Below are positions 43,269 to 52,689 of a stretch of DNA of 64,000 bases, piece after piece. The translations under genes and the position numbers were made by a program. This stretch comes from Planococcus wigleyi (GTDB lineage Bacteria; Bacillota; Bacilli; Bacillales_A; Planococcaceae). Below the pieces are notes generated by a model. It worked only from the letters and a program-made list of their open reading frames with translations, had not been told where the DNA came from and searched no databases. The DNA lies in contig NZ_JACSPU010000003.1 of assembly GCF_014836985.1 (NCBI RefSeq), positions 372,001 to 436,000 of the forward strand, in the 5' to 3' direction. The first letter of the stretch is position 1; each line of letters opens with the position of its first letter.

Positions 43269-43982
43269 ATGAAATTGGATCACATAGTTCATTTTATTCG
43301 ACAAAACCCTCAAGAAGCTGTAGGTCAGTGGCAGCAGAAAAACTTCCATGCCGCTATTGGGGGACAACATGTAAACTGGGGGACGCATAACGCGTTGTTG
43401 TATTTGAAGGATTGCTATATTGAATGGCTGGCAGTAGAGAAAGAGGAAATCGCTTCCCGTGCAGATCACCCTCTGACAAGGCTGTTGTTGCATGACCAAG
43501 TAGGTTTTGGAACCATATGCCTTCGGACCAGCGAGATTCAGGCAGTTCACGAAGACTTAGAAGGCCGAGGGATTAAAACTTCCGGCATTTTGGATGCCGA
43601 GCGGCGGACTGAAGCGGGACAAGTGATCAAATGGAAGATGTTATTTATCGAAGAGCCCGTATCGACGAGCTTGCCTTCCCCATTTTTCATTGAATGGCAG
43701 GAATCGGACGAGCAACGCTACAGGAAGTTACGGGATAATGGAGCCGTGCAGGATATGAACGAGAAGCTTGCGATCGACCGCTGCGTGTTTGGGGTGTGGA
43801 ATCCCGAGGAAACGGCAGATGCTTGGCGGAAGATTCTCGGCGGCAGTCTCGAGTTGCCGAACTGCCGAATTGAATTCAGAAAAACCGATCAGCCAAAGGA
43901 ACGTCTGGAAGAAGTGCATTTTGTGGATGGTGAAAATAAGGTTGAATATGCACATGGCCGCTACTGGCTGCCGCGTCTGTAG
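43269..43982 (+). CDS. VOC family protein (glyoxalase-like domain)
   Basis: The 237-residue protein begins MKLDHIVHFIRQNPQEAV and continues THNALLYLKDCYIEWLAVE, which fits the Glyoxalase_3-like VOC family. A second, weaker VOC half spans about residues 155-237. It has a histidine at position 5 suited to metal binding; other ligands are unclear. Function unknown. GAGGTG precedes the ATG. No operon partner; hflX follows after an intervening promoter. Confidence 0.75.
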   Translation: MKLDHIVHFIRQNPQEAVGQWQQKNFHAAIGGQHVNWGTHNALLYLKDCYIEWLAVEKEEIASRADHPLTRLLLHDQVGFGTICLRTSEIQAVHEDLEGRGIKTSGILDAERRTEAGQVIKWKMLFIEEPVSTSLPSPFFIEWQESDEQRYRKLRDNGAVQDMNEKLAIDRCVFGVWNPEETADAWRKILGGSLELPNCRIEFRKTDQPKERLEEVHFVDGENKVEYAHGRYWLPRL

Positions 43983-43983
43983 T

Positions 43984-44010
43984 TTAGCTGCAGCTAATCT
44001 ATGGTAAAAT
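43984..44010 (+). promoter_or_regulatory. hflX promoter region with palindrome
   Basis: TTAGCTGCAGCTAA (43984-43997) is a perfect 14-bp palindrome right before an extended -10 (TGG-TAAAAT, 44002-44010). It occupies the space where a -35 would be, so it may be an activator or repressor site. Confidence 0.45.
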
Positions 44011-44060
44011 GGATAGATTGAATGGGAAATTTCCTTTCCTGCAAAAGGAGGACATGATTA

Positions 44061-45332
44061 ATGGATGAACTACAAGAAAGAGCGGTCATCGTCGGTGTCC
44101 AGCTTCAAAAAGATCTTCATTTCGCATATGGAATGGAAGAACTCCACAATTTAGCGGAAGCCTGTAATGTCGAAGTGGTCGGGGAAGTTACACAAAACCT
44201 GGATCGCATCAATCCTTCGCATTACGTCGGAAGCGGCAAAGTGGAAGAAATCAAAGCTTTTTATGAAGAAGCGGATGCCAATCTCGTAATTTTTAACGAT
44301 GAGTTGTCGCCATCGCAGATCCGAAATTTGGAAGAAGACTTGGAATGCAAAGTCATTGACCGGACAATGCTGATATTAGATATTTTCTCACGGCGTGCAA
44401 AAACACGTGAAGCGCAAGTGCAGGTGGAACTGGCGCAGCTTCAATACATGCTGCCGCGTTTGGTCGGCCTGCGTGCATCACTTGGCCGCCAAGGCGGGAG
44501 CAGCAGCGGTGGCGTAGCCAACCGTGGAGCTGGTGAAACAAAACTGGAACTGGATCGCCGGAAAATCGAAGACCAAATCTCGAAGCTGCACAAAGAGCTC
44601 GAGCATATTAAAGACCAGCGCGTCACGCAGCGCAAACAGCGCACCAAAAAAGGCATGCCCGTCGTGTCGTTGGTCGGTTATACGAATGCCGGAAAATCAA
44701 CGGTGATGAATGGATTACTGACGAAAACAGGACAAAATGAGGAAAAGCAGGTATTTGAAAAAGACATGTTGTTTGCTACATTGGAAACGTCTGTCCGTCA
44801 GATTCGCCTGGAAGACAATAAAAGCTTCTTGCTTACAGACACAGTCGGTTTCGTCAGCAAACTTCCGCATCATTTGGTGAAAGCGTTCCGCTCGACATTG
44901 GAAGAAGCCCGCAATGCAGACCTTTTGCTGCATGTTGTCGACGTGTCTAATGAAGAGCACCGTTATATGATGGAAGTCACGAACCTAACCTTGCAGGCCG
45001 TTGGAGTTGAAAATGTGCCAACGCTGTATGTCTACAATAAATCCGATTTGGCGGGAATCCGGTACCCGGCCGTAAATGGCGACGGCTTGTGGATTGCTGC
45101 AAAAGAAGGAAAAGGTCTGGATGAATTGCTGGAAGTCATCAAAAAAAGGATTTTCGCCGATTATGTCACGTGCCGTATGGTCATTCCGTTCGATCGCGGC
45201 GACATTGTCGCTTACCTGAACGAACACGCCAGCATCTTGGAAACCGAATACGAAGAAGAAGGCACCTTGCTGAAAGTGGAACTAAGCCATGCGGATTACG
45301 ACCGCTACCAGCAATTTGTCATCGGGAAATAG
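44061..45332 (+). CDS. hflX: Ribosome-associated GTPase HflX
   Basis: The 423-residue GTPase has the N-terminal HflX domain with the conserved NPSHYVGSGKVEEI and FNDELSPSQIRNLE, a coiled coil with the G-G-S-S-S-G-G-V loop, and a G domain: G1 GYTNAGKST (about residues 206-214), G3 DTVGF and G4 NKSD. HflX splits stalled or heat-damaged ribosomes. AAAGGAGG precedes the ATG. Length is normal. A strong terminator follows. Confidence 0.95.
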   Translation: MDELQERAVIVGVQLQKDLHFAYGMEELHNLAEACNVEVVGEVTQNLDRINPSHYVGSGKVEEIKAFYEEADANLVIFNDELSPSQIRNLEEDLECKVIDRTMLILDIFSRRAKTREAQVQVELAQLQYMLPRLVGLRASLGRQGGSSSGGVANRGAGETKLELDRRKIEDQISKLHKELEHIKDQRVTQRKQRTKKGMPVVSLVGYTNAGKSTVMNGLLTKTGQNEEKQVFEKDMLFATLETSVRQIRLEDNKSFLLTDTVGFVSKLPHHLVKAFRSTLEEARNADLLLHVVDVSNEEHRYMMEVTNLTLQAVGVENVPTLYVYNKSDLAGIRYPAVNGDGLWIAAKEGKGLDELLEVIKKRIFADYVTCRMVIPFDRGDIVAYLNEHASILETEYEEEGTLLKVELSHADYDRYQQFVIGK

Positions 45333-45370
45333 AACGTCAAAAAAGGGGCTGTCCCATAAGTCCCTAAAAT

Positions 45371-45414
45371 AAAACCGCTGGAGAAAAATCATTGATTTTT
45401 CTCCAGCGGTTTTT
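45371..45414 (+). terminator. Terminator of hflX
   Basis: A near-perfect stem of about 20 bp (starting AAAACCGCTGGAG) ends in TTTT. Confidence 0.88.
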
Positions 45415-45478
45415 GCATTGTATGCGGTTTTTTTGGATTTATTTTGAAAAGAAGATTAGTTTTATTCCATTAAAAGAG

Positions 45479-45571
45479 CTTACTATCCAAGTTGAGTGAA
45501 ATACTTTCTGTTTGGATGTAAATACTTTCCGTAAACAGCTGAATACTTTCTAATAAGCTCTAAATACTTTC
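45479..45571. repeat. 21-bp periodic direct repeat
   Basis: AATACTTTC occurs at 45500, 45521, 45542 and 45563, exactly 21 bp apart, with a degenerate fifth unit at 45479. The 12 bp between units vary. Read on the minus strand, one frame gives a seven-residue periodicity beginning K-Y (KYLELIRKYSAVYGKY) but it has no start codon. The other parts of 45415-45611 show nothing I can name. Confidence 0.7.
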
Positions 45572-45611
45572 CATGCCTTCAAAAAGCTCAGGAATAGGAT
45601 ATATTCGATCT

Positions 45612-45830
45612 TTATAACTCCTGACGAATGGCATATTTGCCGATTTCAACATCTCGGAGGCGGTAGTAGTGGAATGAATCCCAGTGAATATCCCGCTTGC
45701 TGATCGTCATTTTGACCAATGCCTGGTATTGCAGCAATGCATCGAGATAAGCGACCGGATCACAATGGCCACAAATTCCGATGCGCCACATTTCCCGGCG
45801 GTAATTCCAGTCATTCAGGACCCAATACAC
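45612..45830 (-). CDS. Hypothetical protein, 72 residues
   Basis: The frame has protein-like composition (YWVLNDWNYRREMWRIG; two cysteines in ICGHCDP; five tryptophans) and no stop for 72 codons. The start is unsure: GTG 45830 overlaps its only G-rich sequence (GAGAGG). It lies 57 bp after the ABC exporter gene on the same strand and could be its distal partner or the relic of a longer gene. I do not recognise a family. Confidence 0.45.
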   Translation of the reverse strand: MYWVLNDWNYRREMWRIGICGHCDPVAYLDALLQYQALVKMTISKRDIHWDSFHYYRLRDVEIGKYAIRQEL

Positions 45831-45887
45831 CTCTCAAAATGAATCGCACAGCTTCTTTTTTGACTTGTCGTGCGATTTCTTCAGACC

Positions 45888-47606
45888 TTATTGCTGGAAC
45901 TGGAGGCGGTGAAGATTGGCGAAAATGCCGTCGGTTTCCAGCAACTCAGTGTATCCGCCTTGTTCGGCAATGCCATCTTCCGTCACCACGATTACGCGGT
46001 CAGCATCGCGGATGGTCGCGAGGCGGTGTGCAATAATCAACGTCGTCCGGTTTTCTGCAAGTTCAGCCAATGCCTCTTGGATAACCCGTTCTGTTTGGGT
46101 ATCGAGTGCCGAAGTGGCTTCATCCAAAATCAGGATCGGCGGATTTTTCAGGAACATGCGGGCGATAGCCAGACGTTGCTTTTGTCCGCCAGACAACTTC
46201 AAGCCGCGTTCCCCGATTTGTGTATCAAAACCTTGCGGCAGCTTTTGGACAAAATCTTCCAAATGAGCTTTTTTAGCAGCCGCTAAAATTTCTTCTTCGC
46301 TGGCATGGCGTTTGCCATAGGCGATGTTTTCGCGGATGGTTCCAGTAAACAGAAAAACGTCCTGTTGAACAATGCCAATTTGTGAACGCAAGGAATGCTT
46401 GGTCATGTCCCGGATATCCATGCCGTCAATGGTAATGTTTCCTTGTTGAATGTCGTAGAAGCGTGGTATCAAGGAACAGATGGTCGTTTTCCCGGCGCCT
46501 GAAGGTCCAACGAACGCAACGGTTTCACCGGCACGCAAATTCAAATCGATTCCCGATAAAACGGGTTTGTTGTTGTCGTAGCCAAAATGGACGTTGTTGA
46601 ATGAAATATCTCCATTCAGTTTCTCGACAGCTACAGCGTCTTTTCGGTCGTTGATGTCAGGTGCCTGATCAATCAAATCCCGGAATCGGCTGAAACCAGC
46701 CATTCCTTTCGGATAGAGCTCAAGCAATGCGCTGATCTTATCGATCGGCTTAATCAAGACATTCAGGAACAATACGAAACTGACAAGTTCCCCGTAAGAC
46801 AATTCCCCTTGGAAATTGAGCCATGCTCCATAGACCAGCACGACTAAGGTCAAGAGGCGCGTCATCATATAGATGCTCGAATGAGTAGCTGCCATAACTT
46901 TGTATGCAATCAGTTTGGCAAGGCGGAAACGGTCGTTATCGGTTTTGAAGCGTTCGATTTCAAATTCTTCATTCGTAAATGACTGGACGACACGCGCTCC
47001 TGAAACGCTGTCTTCGACTCGGCCGTTGACGTCGGCGATTTTGCTGTACATATTGCCCCAGGTCTGATTCATCTTGATGTTGCAATACGTGATAAGCCAG
47101 ATGAGGAACGGAATGACAATCAGAGTAACGAGCGCCAATTTCGGGTTGATCCAGAACATGATGCCGAATGCGCCGAAAAAGGTCATGATGGCGATGAAGA
47201 AATCTTCCGGCCCGTGGTGGGCGAGTTCGCCGATATCGAATAGATCGTTGGTGACACGGCTCATGATGTGTCCGGTTTTGGTATTGTCGAAGAAACGGAA
47301 GGACTGCCGCTGAACATGGATGAACAGTTCTTCCCGCATGTCCGTTTCAATATTGATGCCCAGTTTATGCCCCAGGTAACTGACAATATACTGTAGAAAT
47401 GTACTCAATAGGAAGACAATCAACAACAGGAAGCTGACGGTAGTGATCGTTCCCCAATTGCCGCTTGGCAACAGGTCGTCGATAAACCACTGGACTGCGA
47501 CCGGAAAGGCAAGTTCCAGGATAGCGACAAAGACCGCGCTGGAAAAATCAATGACAAAAAGCCGTTTGTGCGGCTTATAATACTGGAAAAATTGTTTTAA
47601 TCTCAA
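45888..47606 (-). CDS. ABC exporter, fused permease and ATPase (MsbA/YknU type)
   Basis: The 572-residue half-transporter has six membrane helices (about residues 15-300) and an ATPase with Walker A GPSGAGKTTICSL, signature LSGGQKQRLAIARM and Walker B ILILDEATSALD. It should work as a homodimer exporting lipids or drugs. I chose TTG 47606 because CGAGGTGG (47612-47619) is well placed; the open frame extends to 47780 but that part has no ribosome binding site and an unlikely composition. Confidence 0.87.
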   Translation of the reverse strand: MRLKQFFQYYKPHKRLFVIDFSSAVFVAILELAFPVAVQWFIDDLLPSGNWGTITTVSFLLLIVFLLSTFLQYIVSYLGHKLGINIETDMREELFIHVQRQSFRFFDNTKTGHIMSRVTNDLFDIGELAHHGPEDFFIAIMTFFGAFGIMFWINPKLALVTLIVIPFLIWLITYCNIKMNQTWGNMYSKIADVNGRVEDSVSGARVVQSFTNEEFEIERFKTDNDRFRLAKLIAYKVMAATHSSIYMMTRLLTLVVLVYGAWLNFQGELSYGELVSFVLFLNVLIKPIDKISALLELYPKGMAGFSRFRDLIDQAPDINDRKDAVAVEKLNGDISFNNVHFGYDNNKPVLSGIDLNLRAGETVAFVGPSGAGKTTICSLIPRFYDIQQGNITIDGMDIRDMTKHSLRSQIGIVQQDVFLFTGTIRENIAYGKRHASEEEILAAAKKAHLEDFVQKLPQGFDTQIGERGLKLSGGQKQRLAIARMFLKNPPILILDEATSALDTQTERVIQEALAELAENRTTLIIAHRLATIRDADRVIVVTEDGIAEQGGYTELLETDGIFANLHRLQFQQ

Positions 47607-47808
47607 TAAAATCCACCTCGTTTTTTTCTCACAATGAAAAGTATAATCGATGTAGGCGAAATAAACGAATGGAATTTGGGTAAATAAAGAATATGAAACT
47701 TTTTCCAAGATTTTTCGTAGAATAGCTAAGTCTAGCCAAAGAAGATTTTTTCTCGCTTGTTTGGTGGAGTCACACGGCACTAAAAAAACTTATAGGAGAG
47801 TGATTGTT

Positions 47809-48672
47809 TTGAAGAAATGGATCATGTTTATGAGTACAGCTACATTAGCGATAGGGCTTGCTGCTTGCGGAGAGACAGCAGAACCGGTATCTGGCGATGA
47901 GGCGGCGAAAGGCGAAAACAGCGAGTTGACGGCAGAAGAGGTATATACGAAATCAATGGAGGCATCTGAAGAAATTACGAGCCTTCATGCCGATATTGTA
48001 ACTGACCAAGTGATGGCTATGCAGCCGGATGGCATGGTGATCAACATGAAAATGGACTCTGCAATGGACATGACCACTGAACCGTTGGCATTCCATCAAA
48101 CGGCAGAAACATCCATGGTGTCAGAAGACATCGAGAACACCAATCCGATGAGCATGGAAATGTATTTTACAGACCAAGGTTTATATATGTACGAAGAAAC
48201 AATGGCGACTTGGCTGAAGATGCCGGATGACAGCATCGAGGACTTGAAGGGGCTTGCTGATCAGCAGACCGCTGATCCTTCTCAACAGCTCAAAGAACTC
48301 GCAGAATTCCAGGAAGATTTTACTTTTGAACAGTCAGCGGATGAATACATCTTGACGCTTGATGCCTCCGGTGAGGAATTCCAGGAATTGATGGCTCAGC
48401 AGCTTGAGAAAACATTGGGGCAAATGGAGCTTGAAGCCCAGACGGCACTTGAAGACATGACCATCCATTCTGTAAATTATGTAATCAATGTCGATAAAGA
48501 GACCTTCTTGACGAACAGTTTGGATGTGAAGATGGACATGGATATGAATATTGAAGGAGAGTCTATGAACATCAAATCGGATATACAAGCCGATTACAGT
48601 AAATACAATGAAATCGAAGCGATTACCATTCCAGCTGAAGTGCTTGAGCAAGCGCAGGAAATTGCAGGTTGA
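47809..48672 (+). CDS. Lipoprotein, DUF6612 family
   Basis: The 287-residue protein has a lipoprotein signal with lipobox LAAC (about residues 16-19) and a negatively charged mature part rich in M, E, D and T (VINMKMDSAMDMTTEP; VKMDMDMNIEGESMNI). The length and repeated beta-strand pattern fit the DUF6612 family, which resembles the LolA/LppX fold and may bind lipid. Start TTG 47809 is 8 bp after TAGGAGAG. It is divergent from the ABC exporter; the ligand is unknown. Confidence 0.78.
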   Translation: MKKWIMFMSTATLAIGLAACGETAEPVSGDEAAKGENSELTAEEVYTKSMEASEEITSLHADIVTDQVMAMQPDGMVINMKMDSAMDMTTEPLAFHQTAETSMVSEDIENTNPMSMEMYFTDQGLYMYEETMATWLKMPDDSIEDLKGLADQQTADPSQQLKELAEFQEDFTFEQSADEYILTLDASGEEFQELMAQQLEKTLGQMELEAQTALEDMTIHSVNYVINVDKETFLTNSLDVKMDMDMNIEGESMNIKSDIQADYSKYNEIEAITIPAEVLEQAQEIAG

Positions 48673-48750
48673 TCAATAAGCCCCAATAGGAATTATTGCC
48701 CGGCTTTATCTATATGGAAGAAAAGTCCGGCCTATACGCCGAGAATCGTT

Positions 48751-48801
48751 CTTTCTGAATGGTGGTGCACCCTTGCACATCATTCAGAAAGGGCGATTTT
48801 T
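48751..48801 (+). terminator. Terminator after the DUF6612 lipoprotein gene
   Basis: CTTTCTGAATG pairs with CATTCAGAAAG (48751-48761 and 48781-48791), with an inner GTGCA/TGCAC stem and a following GATTTTTG. Confidence 0.65.
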
Positions 48802-48891
48802 GCATTTTAAATAGTGGGCTTAGCTGTTTATTGGGAGTTTGCCTACATAAGCCTTATTCGTGTTCTGAATGTTTGACGAACTTTTGACAAA

Positions 48892-48994
48892 TTAGAATCA
48901 TTCTCATCTAAATGAAAATAATTCTCAATTAATCATTGACTCTAATTCTCAACATGCTATACTGAAATCTGTACGGCAGTGATAATGATTATCA
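48892..48994 (+). promoter_or_regulatory. Iron-uptake promoter with a Fur box array
   Basis: The 370-base gap 48673-49042 holds a terminator and this promoter. A -35 TTGACT (48936-48941) and an extended -10 TGC-TATACT (48958-48963) are 16 bp apart. TGATAATGATTATCA (48980-48994) is a perfect 7-1-7 Fur box just downstream of the start site. TGAAAATAATTCTCA (48913-48927) matches 13 of 15 and TTAGAATCATTCTCA (48892-48906) matches 11 of 14 defined positions. Repression by iron-loaded Fur is expected. Confidence 0.88.
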
Positions 48995-49042
48995 CTATCG
49001 AATAATCAATAATGTTTTATTGAGGACAGATGAGGGACAGTA

Positions 49043-49993
49043 ATGAAGAAACGTTATTTAATACCAACATTGATCATACTGTCGATTGTTTCCTTGTTTG
49101 TCGGAGTAAGCAGTATCAGTGTTAGTGATTTGCTTGACTTCCAATCGGAAGAGACAGAAATATTCTTGATTAGCCGTCTGCCAAGGCTGGTTGCGATTTT
49201 GCTGGCAGGTGCAGGAATGAGTATGGCAGGACTCATCATGCAGCAGTTAAGCCGCAATAAATTTGTGTCTCCGACGACGGCAGGTACATTGGATGCCACT
49301 CGGCTTGGGATTCTGGTTTCGATGCTTTTGTTCGCAAACGCATCGATGCTCGAAAAAATGACAGTGGCTTTCGCTTTTGCGCTTGCCGGTACATTCCTTT
49401 TCATGCAAATTCTAAACCGCATCAAGTTTAAAGATGCTATATTCATTCCGCTTGTCGGTTTGATGTTCGGGAACATCCTGTCTTCCATCACAACGTTTTT
49501 CGCTTATCGCGCGGACGTTATCCAAAACATGTCCGCTTGGCTGCAAGGTGATTTTTCGATGATTATGAAGGGGAGTTATGAACTTCTCTACATCAGTGTT
49601 CCTGTATTTATCATCGCCTATCTGTACGCAAACCGATTTACGGTTGCCGGCATGGGTGAAGACTTCTCCAAAAACTTGGGGATGAAATACCGGAGCGTTG
49701 TCAACATCGGATTGGTGCTCGTGGCTTTGATTACAGCGACAGTTGTGTTGACGGTAGGAATTATCCCGTTCCTAGGGTTGATTATTCCGAACATCGTTTC
49801 GATCTTCAAAGGAGATCATCTACAAAAAACATTGCCGCATACTGCGATGCTTGGAGCTATTTTCTTGCTGGTGTGCGATATCTTGGGAAGAGTGCTGATT
49901 TACCCGTATGAGATTTCCATCAGCCTGATGGTCGGCGTTATCGGAAGCTTTATTTTCCTCTTCTTGTTGTTTAGGAGGAAAGCGTATGCGTGA
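49043..49993 (+). CDS. yclN: Petrobactin-type siderophore ABC permease (YclN/FatD)
   Basis: The 316-residue FecCD-family permease has eight to nine helices, the SRLPRLVAILLAGAGMSMAGLIMQQ motif near residue 45 and the coupling-loop region GIIPFLGLIIPNIV. It forms a heterodimer with the next gene product. Gene order and lengths match the yclNOPQ petrobactin system of B. subtilis. GAGGGACAG precedes the ATG. The Fur boxes upstream control the unit. Confidence 0.88.
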   Translation: MKKRYLIPTLIILSIVSLFVGVSSISVSDLLDFQSEETEIFLISRLPRLVAILLAGAGMSMAGLIMQQLSRNKFVSPTTAGTLDATRLGILVSMLLFANASMLEKMTVAFAFALAGTFLFMQILNRIKFKDAIFIPLVGLMFGNILSSITTFFAYRADVIQNMSAWLQGDFSMIMKGSYELLYISVPVFIIAYLYANRFTVAGMGEDFSKNLGMKYRSVVNIGLVLVALITATVVLTVGIIPFLGLIIPNIVSIFKGDHLQKTLPHTAMLGAIFLLVCDILGRVLIYPYEISISLMVGVIGSFIFLFLLFRRKAYA

Positions 49994-50936
49994 CCTACAT
50001 AAGATGCTTATACTCGTCGGCTTGGCTTTAGCGGCTTGTGGAGTTTATCTGTTTCAGGATTTGAACGGAAGTTTCGATTATGCATTGCCGAGACGCGGTG
50101 TAAAAGTATTCGCCATGGTGTTGACGGGAGTTGCCATTGCCTATGCAACGGTGGTTTTCCAAACCATCACCCATAACCGGATACTGACGCCAAGCATTAT
50201 GGGCTTGGATTCACTTTATATGCTGCTTCAGACTTTGCTGATCTTTTTCCTCGGTTCAGATCATATTACAATCGTCAATAAGCAAGTGAACTTCTTGCTG
50301 TCGATTGCCGTAATGGTAATCTTCGCCTTGTTGTTCTACCGCTTGCTCTTTAAAAAGAATGATCGGCCGGTTTACTTTCTCTTGTTGGTCGGTATAATCT
50401 GCGGAACGTTTTTCGGCAGTATTACGACCTTCCTGCAGGTGCTGATCGATCCCAACGAATTCTCGATCATCCAGGACCGGATGTTTGCCAGCTTCAATAA
50501 TGTCAATTCAGATTTGGTGTGGACCTCACTGGTCATCATCACTTTGCTCATTGCCTTCGCTTGGAAACAAAATTCCTCCTTGGATGTTCTGACATTGGGA
50601 CGCGATACAGCAATCAATCTCGGTGTAAATTACGACGCGCTGGTAAAACAAATGCTGGTGCTGTCGGCTGTCTTAATCGCAATTGCCACGGCGCTTGTCG
50701 GACCGATTACGTTTTTCGGTTTGATTGTTGCAAACCTTTCCTACCAATTCTTTACTTCGTATAAGCATTCGGTTTTATTGACAGGGTCTATTGTCATCAG
50801 TGTAGTAGCCTTGGTCGGTGGCCAGTGGGTAGTGGAGCGGATCTTCACTTTCAATACGACATTGAGCGTCATCATCAATTTCATCGGTGGAATTTACTTC
50901 ATCTACCTACTATTAAAGGAGAGTCGATCTAAATGA
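49986..50936 (+). CDS. yclO: Petrobactin-type siderophore ABC permease (YclO/FatC)
   Basis: The 316-residue FecCD permease overlaps yclN by eight bases. It shows the family's PRRGVKVFAMVLTGVAIAYA and GPITFFGLIVANLSYQF segments. The second permease subunit has the same length as the first but a clearly different sequence. It overlaps the ATPase gene by four bases. Confidence 0.88.
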   Translation: MRDLHKMLILVGLALAACGVYLFQDLNGSFDYALPRRGVKVFAMVLTGVAIAYATVVFQTITHNRILTPSIMGLDSLYMLLQTLLIFFLGSDHITIVNKQVNFLLSIAVMVIFALLFYRLLFKKNDRPVYFLLLVGIICGTFFGSITTFLQVLIDPNEFSIIQDRMFASFNNVNSDLVWTSLVIITLLIAFAWKQNSSLDVLTLGRDTAINLGVNYDALVKQMLVLSAVLIAIATALVGPITFFGLIVANLSYQFFTSYKHSVLLTGSIVISVVALVGGQWVVERIFTFNTTLSVIINFIGGIYFIYLLLKESRSK

Positions 50937-51694
50937 TCCAAGTTCGTGAATTGACAAAGCTATACGGAAAAAAACAAGTTGTGGAAAATGTCTCTGTTGA
51001 TATCCAGCGCGGTCAGATTACGTCCTTTATCGGGCCCAATGGTGCTGGGAAATCCACACTGCTTTCCATGGTCAGCCGTCTTTTGGATGCGGATACCGGG
51101 GAAGTCCTCATTGATTCAACCAATACAAAAAAGTTGAAATCCAATGAGTTCTCCAAACGTGTATCGATCTTAAAGCAGTCTAACTACATGAATGTCCGTT
51201 TGACGATTCGCGAGCTTGTTTCCTTTGGGCGCTTTCCTTATTCAAAAGGCCGTCTGAATGATGAAGATGAAAAAATGGTGGACCAGTCAATCGACTATAT
51301 GGATTTGAAGGAAATGGAGAATTCATACCTGGATGAACTTTCAGGCGGGCAACGCCAGCGTGCGTTTATCGCGATGGTCATTGCACAGGATACCGATTAC
51401 ATTCTATTGGATGAACCTTTGAATAATTTGGATATGAAACACTCTGTCCAAATCATGAAAATTTTGCGCCGTTTGGTTGACGAGCTCGGCAAAACTGTGG
51501 TCATCGTCCTTCACGACATCAACTTCGCTTCTGTCTATTCCGACCGCATCGTGGCATTGAAAAATGGTCGAGTGGTGAAAGATGGGACAACAGAAGAAAT
51601 TATTCAAAGTGCGGCATTAAAAGAAATCTATGACATGGATATTCCGATTCAGCAGATGAACAATTGCCGGATTTGCGTATACTTCAATTCTTAA
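50933..51694 (+). CDS. yclP: Siderophore ABC transporter ATPase (YclP/FatE)
   Basis: The 253-residue ATPase has Walker A GPNGAGKSTLLSM, signature LSGGQRQRAFIAMV and Walker B ILLDEPLNNLDM. It energises ferric-siderophore import through YclNO. The start overlaps the preceding stop codon (ATGA). The last residues, QQMNNCRICVYFNS, contain two cysteines of no known role. Confidence 0.9.
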   Translation: MIQVRELTKLYGKKQVVENVSVDIQRGQITSFIGPNGAGKSTLLSMVSRLLDADTGEVLIDSTNTKKLKSNEFSKRVSILKQSNYMNVRLTIRELVSFGRFPYSKGRLNDEDEKMVDQSIDYMDLKEMENSYLDELSGGQRQRAFIAMVIAQDTDYILLDEPLNNLDMKHSVQIMKILRRLVDELGKTVVIVLHDINFASVYSDRIVALKNGRVVKDGTTEEIIQSAALKEIYDMDIPIQQMNNCRICVYFNS

Positions 51695-51716
51695 AAAAAG
51701 AGGAGCTCGAAAAGAT

Positions 51717-52676
51717 ATGAAAAAATGGTTATTGGTCGCATTTACCCTTATGATGGTGGCTTTCCTTGCAGCTTGTGGATCCACTGAAGAATCGACAGAA
51801 TCTGATACAGCAACTGCTAAGGCAGAAGAAACAGAAGAAATGACAGTTAAGCATGAACTTGGGGAGACAACTTTTGACAAGAACCCAGAAAAAGTTGTCG
51901 TATTTGATTACGGTGTCCTTGATTCAATGGACAAATTAGGCATTGAGGCTGTTGCAGGAGTTCCTCAGGAATCTTTGCCGGCATACCTTGAAAAATTTGA
52001 AGATGTTGAGAAATATGAAAACGTCGGTACGTTAAAAGAGGCGGATTTTGAAGCGATTAATGCAATGGAACCGGACTTGATCATCATCTCTGGACGTCAG
52101 GCTGATATGTACAATGAGTTCGCTGACATTGCACCGACAATTCACATGGCTGTAGATACTACTAAATACATGGAGTCATTCAAATCAAACATGAACACAC
52201 TTGGCGAAATCTTCGGTAAAGAAGATCAAGTAACAGAAGAGTTAGCAGCAATTGATGCACAGATCGAAGAAGTAAAAGCGACGGTAAGTGAGTCTGATGA
52301 AAAAGCGTTAATTACTCTTGCAAACGAAGGCAAAGTAAGTGCTTACGGCGCAGCTTCACGTTTCGGTATCATCCATGATGTATTCGGCGTAAAACAAGCG
52401 GATGAAGGCATCGAAGCTTCAACTCACGGCCAAAGCATTTCATTTGAATACATTCTGGAAACAAACCCAGACATGATGTTCGTAGTTGACCGCAACGCTG
52501 CTGTCGGAAACGAAGCAAGTGCTGCTGATTCTCTTGAAAATGAATTGGTACAAAAAACAAATGCTTACAAAAACGATAAAATCATCTACTTGGATCCGGA
52601 TTTCTGGTACCTGTCAGGTGGCGGACTGCAATCTGTTTCTCAGATGGTAAAAGATATTGAATCTGCATTTGAATAA
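51717..52676 (+). CDS. yclQ: Siderophore-binding lipoprotein (YclQ/FatB)
   Basis: The 319-residue protein has a lipoprotein signal with lipobox LAAC (cysteine about residue 20), an acidic linker rich in E and T, and a class III substrate-binding fold beginning VKHELGETTFDKNPEKVVVFDYG. It captures the ferric siderophore outside the membrane. Petrobactin is suggested by similarity of the operon layout; other catecholates are possible. AGAGGAG precedes the ATG. A strong terminator closes the operon. Confidence 0.9.
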   Translation: MKKWLLVAFTLMMVAFLAACGSTEESTESDTATAKAEETEEMTVKHELGETTFDKNPEKVVVFDYGVLDSMDKLGIEAVAGVPQESLPAYLEKFEDVEKYENVGTLKEADFEAINAMEPDLIIISGRQADMYNEFADIAPTIHMAVDTTKYMESFKSNMNTLGEIFGKEDQVTEELAAIDAQIEEVKATVSESDEKALITLANEGKVSAYGAASRFGIIHDVFGVKQADEGIEASTHGQSISFEYILETNPDMMFVVDRNAAVGNEASAADSLENELVQKTNAYKNDKIIYLDPDFWYLSGGGLQSVSQMVKDIESAFE

Positions 52677-52689
52677 AGAGTGACTTTAG

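Noticed and set aside
45333-45360. A transposon end at the GGGGCTGTCCCATAAGTCCC sequence after hflX
   Set aside because: Similar motifs border some insertion sequences, but there is no transposase, no matching inverted end and no target duplication here.
45479-45571. A CRISPR array for the 21-bp periodic repeat
   Set aside because: The conserved core is only 9 bp, the spacers are 12 bp and no cas gene is present.
47607-47780. A longer N terminus for the ABC exporter
   Set aside because: The extra 58 codons lack a ribosome binding site and do not resemble an ABC exporter start; TTG 47606 has a good site.
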